From: Desulfobulbaceae bacterium
Lineage (GTDB): Bacteria > Desulfobacterota > Desulfobulbia > Desulfobulbales > Desulfurivibrionaceae
NCBI GenBank assembly: GCA_003557565.1
Contig: PWOG01000234.1
Location: 1 to 14,699, forward strand
Direction: 5' to 3'
Length of the DNA stretch: 14,699 nt
A model generated the notes under the pieces. It was not told the DNA's origin, did no database searches, and worked only from the letters and a program-made list of their open reading frames with translations. A program made the position numbers and the translations under genes. Shown here in pieces: positions 7,654-14,699 of this stretch (its first letter is position 1; each line of letters opens with the position of its first letter).

Positions 7654-8278
7654 ATGCACCGGCGGCGGGGATTACCCCTCCGACTGCGAAATCACCCAGG
7701 GGTTGCGGCAGCGGGCCCTGGATCGTGCGGGGCGGCAGGGCCGGAGTTATGCCTGGAAAAACGCCATGGGCCGTGCCGCCGCGGTTAAGTTGCTGCTGCT
7801 CGATGTTGACGGGGTTTTGACCGATTCCACCATTGTATACGGACCCCAAGGATATGAAATGAAGGCCTTTTCCACCCGCGACGGCTTCGGTATCCGTCTG
7901 TTGCGGGAGGCTGGGGTGGAGACCGGGCTGATCACCGCCCGGCAGTCCGAAACCGTGCGTCGCCGGGCCGATGATCTGGGCCTGCGTCATGTTTATCAGG
8001 GCCAGGGGGAAAAGATCCAGGTCTGGCGGCAAATACTGGCCGCAGAAAAACTGGCGCCCGAGCAGGTGGCCTACATGGGCGACGACTGGCTGGACCTGCC
8101 GCTGCTGCTGCGGGCGGGGCTGGCGGCGACGGTGGCCGACGCGGTGGCCGAGGTTAAAGAGACGGTCCACTATGTCACCCGGCAGCCCGGTGGCCGGGGG
8201 GCGGTGCGGGAGCTCTGTGAATTGATCATCGACGCCCGGGGGCAGCGGGAAGAACTGTTTGCCAGTTATGCCAGGTAG
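7640..8278 (+). CDS. kdsC: 3-deoxy-D-manno-octulosonate 8-phosphate phosphatase
   Basis: A 212-residue HAD-superfamily phosphatase of the small, cap-less C0 type, which removes phosphate from Kdo-8-phosphate to give Kdo. The nucleophile loop is L-L-L-L-D-V-D-G-V-L-T-D (Asp55, Asp57). Then come K-A-F-S-T-R-D-G-F-G-I-R, the L-I-T-A-R motif, the Mg-binding G-D-D-W-L-D-L-P, and the KdsC-typical ending G-G-R-G-A-V-R-E-L-C. E. coli KdsC is 188 residues; here about 45 residues precede the core. That extension is polar and of unknown role. A start at 7766 would remove it, but the GGAGG before 7640 argues for the longer form. The gene overlaps kdsA by 14 bp. Confidence 0.95.
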   Translation: MTDPECTGGGDYPSDCEITQGLRQRALDRAGRQGRSYAWKNAMGRAAAVKLLLLDVDGVLTDSTIVYGPQGYEMKAFSTRDGFGIRLLREAGVETGLITARQSETVRRRADDLGLRHVYQGQGEKIQVWRQILAAEKLAPEQVAYMGDDWLDLPLLLRAGLAATVADAVAEVKETVHYVTRQPGGRGAVRELCELIIDARGQREELFASYAR

Positions 8279-8359
8279 GAGCAACACACAAGCCATCACC
8301 GGGCCCCGGCGACGGCAATGCGGAACCGACGAGCGACCGCGGATCGACGGTGGGGCTGC

Positions 8360-8932
8360 ATGATACACGGACTTCGCAACCTGCTTTGGCTGGTGCCCTT
8401 GCTGCTGGTCCTGGGCTGGCCGGTGTACGGTGGGCGCCTGGCCGCCCTGCTGGCCCCCCCCGAGGTTCCGGAAAGCGAAGAAATCAGGGAGCGCTACCGC
8501 GAGGACGAGCGGCAGCAGTTCACCATGGATTCGGTCCGTTTTGTCCAGGAAGTCGATGGACAGTTGCGGTGGCTCACCGAAAGTCGCCAGTTGCGCACCG
8601 GTGCAAGCGAAGACGAGCTTCTGCTCAGCGGAGTGGATGCCACCTTTTTCCGGGACGGTGAAGAGCAGGTGTGGGTCAGCGCCGGAGAAGGGCGCTATGA
8701 TACTACCACCGGCGTGCTGGATCTTGAAGTTGATGTCCGCCTGCGTGACGCCGACGGCTTATTGCTCGAAACCCAGGCCCTGAGCTATCATGAAGCCGAG
8801 GGCCGGGTCAGCAGCCGGGCCGGGGTGGTGGTAACCGATGATGAGTTGCGGGTTCGCGGTCAGAACCTGGATTACTTCATGGACGACGGGAGTTATGACC
8901 TCACCGGTGACGTGGAAGTCTTGGCCCCCTGA
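8360..8932 (+). CDS. lptC: LPS export system periplasmic protein LptC
   Basis: A 190-residue protein with one N-terminal membrane helix (about residues 7-25, N-L-L-W-L-V-P-L-L-L-V-L) and a periplasmic beta-rich OstA/LptC-type domain ending Y-D-L-T-G-D-V-E-V-L-A-P. LptC hands LPS from the LptBFG transporter to the LptA bridge. Placement after kdsC is the common order and supports the call. An in-frame ATG at 8318 would add 14 residues of basic sequence but has no ribosome site. The ATG at 8360 is preceded by GGTGG and puts the helix at the N-terminus, as expected. lptA and lptB do not follow; the next gene is convergent, 12 bp away. Confidence 0.85.
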   Translation: MIHGLRNLLWLVPLLLVLGWPVYGGRLAALLAPPEVPESEEIRERYREDERQQFTMDSVRFVQEVDGQLRWLTESRQLRTGASEDELLLSGVDATFFRDGEEQVWVSAGEGRYDTTTGVLDLEVDVRLRDADGLLLETQALSYHEAEGRVSSRAGVVVTDDELRVRGQNLDYFMDDGSYDLTGDVEVLAP

Positions 8933-8944
8933 ATGGCGCGTAGA

Positions 8945-9643
8945 TCATTCGGCGAAACGATACCCCCGCCCCGGCACCGTGACGATATAACGGGGCTGGG
9001 ACGGGGTTTTTTCGATTTTTCGCCGTAAATGCTGGATGTGGACGTCAATAACCCGACTCCAGGAGTAGATCTTGGAGTCGCTCCAGAGCCGCTTGCGGAG
9101 TTCATCCCGGGTTACCAGGTTGTTGCGGTTTTCCACCAGGCAGGCCAGGAGTTGGAACTCCTTGGCGGTCAGGTACACCTCCTGGTCATCGACGGTGACG
9201 GTCTGGTTGCGGATGTCGATTTCCAGGTTGCCGGCCCGGGTAACGGCGTTGGCCGGGGCGGCGGGGCTGGCCCGCAGTCTGGCTTTGATCCGGGCCAGCA
9301 GTTCGCTGGTCTCGAAGGGTTTGACGACATAATCGTCGGCCCCCAGCTCCAATCCCACCACCTTGTCTGAAACCTTGTCCCGGGCGGTGAGCATGATTAC
9401 CGGCAAACCCGGGTGGAGGGATTTCACGGAACAGCAGAATTCCAGGCCGTCGCCGTCCGGCAGCATCAGATCAAGAATAATCAAATCCGGCTGGTGTGTC
9501 TCCAGTATCCGGCGGGCCTCGGCCAGGGAAGTTGCGGTGACCAGTTTGTAGCCGTGCAGTTCCAGATTGGCCTTGAGCACCTTGAGGATGTCCTGGTCAT
9601 CGTCGATGGCCAGGAGGGTGGGGGTGGTATGACGATCATCCAT
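8945..9643 (-). CDS. OmpR/PhoB-family response regulator
   Basis: A 232-residue two-domain regulator. The receiver has the acidic pocket D-D-D at residues 14-16, phospho-acceptor Asp58 in L-I-I-L-D-L-M-L-P-D-G-D-G, Thr86 in M-L-T-A-R, and Lys108 in V-V-K-P-F-E. The C-terminal winged helix has Y-L-T-A-K-E-F-Q-L-L, V-I-D-V-H-I-Q-H-L-R-R-K-I and the final G-R-G-Y-R-F, so it binds DNA. I prefer the ATG at 9643. An in-frame TTG at 9664 would add seven residues; neither has a strong ribosome site. It lies 248 bp downstream of the haem-type histidine kinase on the same strand and is its likely partner. Target genes are not evident. Confidence 0.93.
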   Translation of the reverse strand: MDDRHTTPTLLAIDDDQDILKVLKANLELHGYKLVTATSLAEARRILETHQPDLIILDLMLPDGDGLEFCCSVKSLHPGLPVIMLTARDKVSDKVVGLELGADDYVVKPFETSELLARIKARLRASPAAPANAVTRAGNLEIDIRNQTVTVDDQEVYLTAKEFQLLACLVENRNNLVTRDELRKRLWSDSKIYSWSRVIDVHIQHLRRKIEKTPSQPRYIVTVPGRGYRFAE

Positions 9644-9695
9644 GGTTAAGCCCGTTGTTGACAATGATAAGCTACCAAATCAAAGGGTTTGTCCT

Positions 9696-9739
9696 GTAAG
9701 CGGCCACAGGGGTGCCGCAGGATGCGGGGTCCCGTGGCC
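9696..9739. repeat. Second, partial copy of the inverted-repeat arm, forming a hairpin
   Basis: Bases 9696-9727 match the complement of 4666-4696 at 29 of 32 positions with one single-base gap; they share GTAAGCGG, CACAGGG and TGCCGCAGG. Here the arm forms its own hairpin: GGCCAC (9702-9707) pairs with GTGGCC (9734-9739), with CCGC/GCGG inside. A 10-bp direct repeat, GTCCCGTGGC, is at 9729-9738 and 9758-9767. It lies in the 248-bp kinase-regulator gap. The rest of the gap has an AT-rich stretch (about 9774-9830) that may hold a promoter for the regulator, and a CCGGGCCCGG palindrome at 9838-9847. No small gene is convincing there. Confidence 0.6.
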
Positions 9740-9912
9740 CCACTATGTTAATGCCTCGTCCCGTGGCAGGGTAAGATATAAACATATTTTGGGCCGAATT
9801 GCTAAAATAATGTAAATTCGACTTTGCACTGGCAGAACCGGGCCCGGCAAAGGGAAATCACGGCGACGTTTCCCGCCGTTGCCACGGTTGGCGCGGCCTC
9901 GGTGCGAGGGGG

Positions 9913-11568
9913 TCAGCTGCGGGGCAAGCGGAAATAAAAGCAGGCCCCTGTTCCGTCGGGGTTGTTATCCACCCTGATCCAGCCGCCATGGGCCTCGATG
10001 ATACTGCGAGATATGGCCAGCCCCAGGCCGCTGCCTTCTTTATCGCCCAGCCGGTAAAATTTTTCGAAAATCTTGTCCCGCTGGTCGGGGTCAATGCCGG
10101 GTCCCCGGTCTTGCACCGTCACCACTGCGGCGTCCTCTTCCTGGAAAAAATGGAGTCGTATTGCCGATTCCGGTGGGGCGAACTTGGCGGCATTGGCCAG
10201 AAGGTTGATCAGCACTTGCCGGACCAGGTCTTCGTCGGCTCGGATTATCAGGGTCTGGGGACCATGGACGGATATCTCTACATTGTTGGCGGCGGCGGTC
10301 AAAGCCAGCTCTTCCCGGCATTCCCATACCAGGTGGGCCAGGTCGAACTCCTGCAAGTTAAGGGATGATTCCGTGCCCATCTCAATGCGTTCGATGTCCA
10401 GCATGGTGTTGACCATCCGGATCAGCCGGTCGGTGTTGTTGCGGATCAGTTCAAGGAAGTCCAGCAGCTCTTCACGGCTGCAGGCCCGGCCCGTTGCCGG
10501 ATCCAGGCTGGACAGTCGGGTGGTGAGGTATTCCATGCCGCCCTTGACCGAGGTCAGGGGGGTGCGCAGCTCATGGGAGGCGCGGGCGATGAAATCGGAT
10601 TTTTGGATGTTGGCGGCGGCCAGCAGCCGGTTGGCTTCCACCAGCTGGCGGTTGCTCTGTTCCAGGTCACCGGTGGCGACTTGGATCTTGTTCTCGAGGT
10701 CGGAGTGATACTCGCTGAGCCGGCCGGCCATGTGCGCAAAGCTGCGGGAGAGCTCCTCCAGCTCGTCACCGGTTTTCAGGACCACGGCATCGTCCTGATG
10801 GCCGCTGTGGGAATATCGTTGCATGGCGGTGGCCAGGGTCTGCATTGGGGTCAGAACCAGCCGTCGGATCATCAGCATCAGCGCCCCGCTCAGAATCAGC
10901 ACTACCATGGCCATGGCGGCAAACAGCAGGCGCCGGTTCCAGGCCGCCTCGGCAAGGGTCTCGCTTAAAGGCAGGGTGACGCTGATCGCCCCCCGTACGT
11001 CATTGACCTGGTAGTTCTGATGACAGCCCAGGCACACCGGCTCGGCATAGAGAGGCGAGATGTAGCGCAGATAGGTGTCACGGCTGATGGTTTCCATGGC
11101 GAGAAATTCTGTCAGCCCCCCGTCCTCGGCAAAGGCCTGCAGGGCTTCTCGCTCCAGGTCGTCGGGCCGGTTGGCCGGGTTGACCGGGTTGAGGCTGGTA
11201 ATGTGGAACCAGTAGGTCTCTTCTTCCTTGGCGTAATCGGCCAGGGCCTTGGTGACCATGGCCGGAGTCTGAAGCAGGTAGCGGCGATCCTGCCGGTCGA
11301 TGATCTCGGAGTTGGGGGCTAAAGAGTTGGGCCGGGCCCACGGTACGGCCTGTTTCTCCACGTACACTCCGCCGTGGTCGGCCACCCATTTGCGGGTGAT
11401 AATGATCTGACGGAAAATGGTCCGGGCCTCGTTTTCCGCCTGGCGGACGATCAGGCGCTCCTGACGGAGACTGATAAGGTAAAAGGTAACGCTCATGGTG
11501 ACCAGCAGGGTCAGCACACAACCGATGATCAGCTTCCAGCTGAGACTGAATTTCATGATTTTCGCCAT
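9913..11568 (-). CDS. Membrane histidine kinase with periplasmic haem-binding DUF3365-type sensor
   Basis: A 551-residue kinase. TM1 is about residues 9-34. A periplasmic domain of about 170 residues follows with R-K-W-V-A-D-H-G-G-V-Y-V, I-T-S-L-N-P-V-N-P-A-N-R-P and V-C-L-G-C-H (Cys179, Cys182, His183; codons at 11020-11034), the pattern of the Tll0287-like/DUF3365 family, which binds c-type haem. TM2 is about 205-225; a HAMP domain and short coiled coil follow. HisKA has phospho-acceptor His332 in S-H-E-L-R-T-P-L, and HATPase_c has N-L-L-A-N-A-A-K-F, D-R-G-P-G-I-D and G-S-G-L-G-L-A-I-S. Family knowledge suggests sensing redox state, oxygen, NO or a similar ligand. The start lies 4 bp after the helicase stop; a second ATG four codons in is possible. 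The likely target is the regulator downstream. Confidence 0.95.
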   Translation of the reverse strand: MAKIMKFSLSWKLIIGCVLTLLVTMSVTFYLISLRQERLIVRQAENEARTIFRQIIITRKWVADHGGVYVEKQAVPWARPNSLAPNSEIIDRQDRRYLLQTPAMVTKALADYAKEEETYWFHITSLNPVNPANRPDDLEREALQAFAEDGGLTEFLAMETISRDTYLRYISPLYAEPVCLGCHQNYQVNDVRGAISVTLPLSETLAEAAWNRRLLFAAMAMVVLILSGALMLMIRRLVLTPMQTLATAMQRYSHSGHQDDAVVLKTGDELEELSRSFAHMAGRLSEYHSDLENKIQVATGDLEQSNRQLVEANRLLAAANIQKSDFIARASHELRTPLTSVKGGMEYLTTRLSSLDPATGRACSREELLDFLELIRNNTDRLIRMVNTMLDIERIEMGTESSLNLQEFDLAHLVWECREELALTAAANNVEISVHGPQTLIIRADEDLVRQVLINLLANAAKFAPPESAIRLHFFQEEDAAVVTVQDRGPGIDPDQRDKIFEKFYRLGDKEGSGLGLAISRSIIEAHGGWIRVDNNPDGTGACFYFRLPRS

Positions 11569-11572
11569 TTGT

Positions 11573-14500
11573 TCATTTTTCCAGCAGGGCCATTAATTCT
11601 TCGTAACTGCGCGGGGGGCCGGCGCGGGTACCGTCGAGCAGGTCGTTGGCCAGGCGGCGTTTACGGTGGTGCATGGCCCGGATTTTTTCCTCGATGGTGC
11701 CGCTGGTGATCAGGCGGTAGATGGTTACCGGCTTGTTCTGGCCGATCCGGTGGGCCCGGTCCGAGGCCTGCTCCTCCACCGCCGGGTTCCACCAGGGATC
11801 GAGATGGATAACGTAGTCGGCGGCGGTGAGATTCAGTCCCAGCCCTCCGGCCCGCAGACTGATCAAAAACAGATCTCCCCGGCCTTCCTGGAAGGCCTGC
11901 ACCCGCTGCTGCCTGGTTTGTGGCGGGGTGGCGCCGTCGAAATACTGGTAGCTGATCCCCTGTTGGTCAAGATGTTCGCGCACGATGGCAAGGTGATCGA
12001 CAAACTGGCTGAAGACCAGGATCCGGTGCCGGTTTTCCAGCAGTTCCCGCACCACCCTGGCGAAAAGCTCCAGTTTGGCGCCGGCCATGGTACTTTCCGG
12101 AAGGACCAGGCGGGGATGACAACAGGCCCGGCGCAGCTTCATGATTTCCGCCAGGACTTGCAGCGGGGCCCCGCGCCGCTGGTCATCGGCCGGGGCCTGC
12201 AGGGTGGCTTTGGCCTGCCGGCGCAGGGCTTCGTAAAGGGCCGCCTCCTCCCGGTTCATGGTAACCTGGAGAGTGATGTCGGTGCGGGGGGGCAGTTCAC
12301 TTAAAACTTCGTCTTTGAGCCGGCGCAGAATGAAGGGGGTCAGCAGTTTTTTGAGCCGGCTCCGGGCCTGCTGGTCATCGTGTTGTTCGATGGGAACAAT
12401 GAATTGCCGGCTGAACTTTTCCAGGCTGCCCAGCAGGCCGGGGTTGATGAAACGAAACAGGGTCCACAGTTCGGCGAGATGATTCTCCAGCGGGGTGCCG
12501 GTGGTGATCAGCTTGAAGTCGGCCTGGAGTTTCATGGCCGCCCGGGAACGTTTGGCCAGGAAATTCTTGATGGCTTGGGCCTCGTCCAGGACTATGGTGT
12601 GCCAGTGGATGGCGCCGGTGAGGTCGGAGTCGCGCTGGAGCATGCCGTAGCTGCAGATCACCAGGTCGTTGGGCCCCAGATCGTCGAGCAGGCGCCGGCG
12701 GTTGCGGCCGCTGTAGTGGATCACCCTGGTTGCCGGGGCGAATCGCTCAGCTTCTTCCTGCCAGTTGAGACACAGAGAGGTGGGGGCGACCACCAGGCCG
12801 GGTCCTCCCCCGGCCCGGGCCAGCAGCAGAGCCAGGGCCTGGATGGTTTTGCCCAGGCCCATGTCGTCGGCCAGGCAGGCCCCCAGCTTAAGGTCGGCCA
12901 TCTGTCGCAGCCAGCGATATCCGGTTAATTGATAAGGGCGCAGCCGGGTGTTAAGGCCGGGCGGTACCGGGGCCTTTTGGTGTCGGTTGCGCCGCAGTCT
13001 GGTTTCAAACTCCTGCCAGTATTGATCGCCATCCACTTGGGGGGCCGAAGCATGAGCGCCGTCATCATCGGGGTTTAGCAGGAGCCGGGCGGCCAGGGGG
13101 TGGAGCTGGACCTCGCCGTGGCGAATTTCGCCAATCGCTTCGATCTCCTCGATCTTGCGCTTTAATTCCCTGCTAAGACTGAGAAAGCGGCCATTTCCCA
13201 AGGGGATGAAGCGATCCTTGTGGTGGCGGGCGGCGCGGAGCAGAGTGTCCAGTTCCATCACCAGGCCGTCGTCCAGTTGCAGTTTGCCGCTTAAACCGAA
13301 CCAATCGTTCTTTTTGCTTATTTTCAGCCTGAGCTTGTGCAGCTCGACATTGGGGCTCACCGACAGCCCATGGCCGACGGGCCACTCCTGTGCCACCGTT
13401 TGGTGCTGTTCGTGCAGGCGGGTCAGGATTTCCAGGCAATCGCCTGGTCCGGGCAGAGTCCAGGAGGCGAAGTCGGGGGTGTTGCTCTCGGCGATCCCGG
13501 GTAATTCAAGCTGACAATGGTCGGCCAGTTCTTGGGCGTTGGCTTTTTCGGCGGCCAGGTCGCGGCACAGATGACAGCGGCGGCCGTTGATTCTTGCCCA
13601 GAGCACGGCGGGGCCGCGGCCGGGACAGAGATCGGGACCGTCCGGTCCCAGGGGACGGACCCGCATGCGCAGGCGCAACCCCGAAGAAGCGGGGAAAAAC
13701 TGAAGTATAATGCGGTTATCCGCCGTGATGGGTTCACTGTCCGGGAGCTGGAGGTCCAGACAGGAAAACACGGTCAGCTCCCGGGGCAGTCCGGCCAGGA
13801 AATTAATCAGGGCGTTGCGGTCGGCAAGCGGCCAGGTGCGGCCCTCGGCGCCGAGATGGGCCGCCAGGTTCTGCAGGGGCGGCGGATAAGAAATGACCTG
13901 GAAAAGCGTTTCCCCCCGTCGGCGCACCACCTGTTCGGTGGTGCCGGGATGGGGAGTCAGTCGGAGTCGCACCTGGTCAGGATTAGAAGTCGGTTCGATC
14001 AGCAGAGCGGGCTGTCCTCGGTCCAGTTGGATCCGCAGGTTGGGGTCGGCGGCCAGAAAGAGATGGGGGTGGCCGGCCAGCAGGCTTAAATCCAGGTCCG
14101 CGGGGAGGACGAAGCCGGAACCGCCGGTTTGATGCTGATGCTCGAGGCTGGCGCAGATGGCGCGGTCACGGAGGCTTAAATCAAAGGAATCATCCAGTGT
14201 CGTCGGGGCCTGGTGGTGCCCCTCCGGATTACCGTTATTGACCGCCCCCCTCAGCCGGGTCAGGGATACCGGCCGGCCCCGGCTCCAGGTATCGTCGCGC
14301 CGCCGCTGCTGCATAACCGGCTTGAGTTCGCAACGGCCCTGGTCTTCATGATAACGCAGCAGCCAGGCCAGGCGCTGGGCGGTTTTGGGGCCGGTTCGCT
14401 TCGGCTTGGTGGGGTCGCTGTTCAAGGCCAGAATAGCGTGGCGCCAGGGTTCGGTGACCCTGATGAGGCTGCCAAGGTTCCAGCTCAAACCGGTGGCCGC

Positions 14501-14699
14501 CTCAAGCTCAGCCCCGAAAGCGGGTTGTTCGCCGGGTGAGTGGTTCCGGAATTGACGGGACTCCCTTTGCAGCAGACTGTCGTAGCCGGCGGCCAGCCAG
14601 CCGAAATTGTTCTGCCTCGCCCGGTGGCTCAGATCCTGCAGCATGGGTCGCATGGCAGCGGGCAGGCGGTCGGTCAGCCAGAGTTGGGCCAGCCCGCTG
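11573..14699 (-). CDS. SNF2-family helicase/ATPase (5' end outside window)
   Basis: The frame is open through the right edge of the window. The ATG at 14653 is only the first Met seen; the preceding 15 codons are also open and coding-like, so the protein is longer than 1026 residues. Residues below count from that Met. The N-terminal ~550 residues resemble no common domain to me and include Cys343, Cys360, Cys363 and Cys380, a possible metal site. The SNF2 ATPase core follows: Walker A D-D-M-G-L-G-K-T (K602), then box II D-E-A-Q (D690). The C-terminal helicase lobe has S-L-R-A-G-G-L-G-L-N-L and D-R-A-H-R-I-G-Q. Such enzymes translocate on double-stranded DNA or remodel protein-nucleic acid complexes, as RapA/HepA does. 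The stop is 4 bp before the kinase start. Confidence 0.92.
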   Translation of the reverse strand, partial: SGLAQLWLTDRLPAAMRPMLQDLSHRARQNNFGWLAAGYDSLLQRESRQFRNHSPGEQPAFGAELEAATGLSWNLGSLIRVTEPWRHAILALNSDPTKPKRTGPKTAQRLAWLLRYHEDQGRCELKPVMQQRRRDDTWSRGRPVSLTRLRGAVNNGNPEGHHQAPTTLDDSFDLSLRDRAICASLEHQHQTGGSGFVLPADLDLSLLAGHPHLFLAADPNLRIQLDRGQPALLIEPTSNPDQVRLRLTPHPGTTEQVVRRRGETLFQVISYPPPLQNLAAHLGAEGRTWPLADRNALINFLAGLPRELTVFSCLDLQLPDSEPITADNRIILQFFPASSGLRLRMRVRPLGPDGPDLCPGRGPAVLWARINGRRCHLCRDLAAEKANAQELADHCQLELPGIAESNTPDFASWTLPGPGDCLEILTRLHEQHQTVAQEWPVGHGLSVSPNVELHKLRLKISKKNDWFGLSGKLQLDDGLVMELDTLLRAARHHKDRFIPLGNGRFLSLSRELKRKIEEIEAIGEIRHGEVQLHPLAARLLLNPDDDGAHASAPQVDGDQYWQEFETRLRRNRHQKAPVPPGLNTRLRPYQLTGYRWLRQMADLKLGACLADDMGLGKTIQALALLLARAGGGPGLVVAPTSLCLNWQEEAERFAPATRVIHYSGRNRRRLLDDLGPNDLVICSYGMLQRDSDLTGAIHWHTIVLDEAQAIKNFLAKRSRAAMKLQADFKLITTGTPLENHLAELWTLFRFINPGLLGSLEKFSRQFIVPIEQHDDQQARSRLKKLLTPFILRRLKDEVLSELPPRTDITLQVTMNREEAALYEALRRQAKATLQAPADDQRRGAPLQVLAEIMKLRRACCHPRLVLPESTMAGAKLELFARVVRELLENRHRILVFSQFVDHLAIVREHLDQQGISYQYFDGATPPQTRQQRVQAFQEGRGDLFLISLRAGGLGLNLTAADYVIHLDPWWNPAVEEQASDRAHRIGQNKPVTIYRLITSGTIEEKIRAMHHRKRRLANDLLDGTRAGPPRSYEELMALLEK

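Noticed and set aside
9643..9664. TTG at 9664 as the regulator start
   Set aside because: Possible, but there is no ribosome site before it, and the ATG at 9643 leaves a normal-length receiver N-terminus.

Overview
The window comes from a GC-rich Gram-negative bacterium. It carries Kdo/LPS genes, lipoprotein and periplasmic export signals, and Tol/ExbB-type motors. The pyrG-kdsA-kdsC-lptC cluster, the haem-binding DUF3365-type sensor kinase and the AgmX/PglI-type TonB-like protein together suggest a deltaproteobacterial (Desulfobacterota, perhaps Desulfobulbales-like) chromosome. That placement is inference from gene content, not from a search. I see no rRNA, tRNA, CRISPR array, integrase or transposase gene.

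Region 1 (1-4576, + strand) is a compact operon for a trans-envelope energy-transducing machine. It starts with the acidic, repeat-rich tail of a protein that begins outside the window. Then come a TPR lipoprotein, a small exported protein, one ExbB/TolQ/MotA-type channel, two ExbD/TolR-type subunits, and a TonB-like protein with a large cytoplasmic coiled coil and an AgmX/PglI-type C-terminus. The last three genes overlap by ATGA junctions. One channel subunit, two TolR-like subunits and an AgmX-type protein recalls the Agl-Glt machinery of Myxococcus gliding more than classical ExbBD-TonB. The first ExbD has Asn where the ion-carrying Asp should be, while the second keeps the Asp. This is the most interesting system in the window.

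Region 2 (4577-5117) is intergenic. It holds a hairpin-rich inverted-repeat element of about 110 bp (MITE/REP-like), a second stem-loop that may terminate the operon, a possible promoter, and a perfect 14-bp palindrome in the pyrG leader.

Region 3 (5118-8932, + strand) is pyrG-kdsA-kdsC-lptC. It covers CTP synthesis, Kdo-8-phosphate synthesis, Kdo-8-phosphate dephosphorylation and LPS export. pyrG, kdsA and kdsC overlap. kdsD is not between kdsA and kdsC, and lptA does not follow lptC. Instead lptC meets a convergent gene 12 bp away.

Region 4 (8945-14699, - strand) reads, in transcription order, a large SNF2-family helicase (5' end outside the window), a membrane histidine kinase with a periplasmic CXXCH haem motif 4 bp downstream of it, and, after a 248-bp gap, an OmpR/PhoB-type response regulator. 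That gap contains a second, partial copy of the repeat arm seen in region 2.
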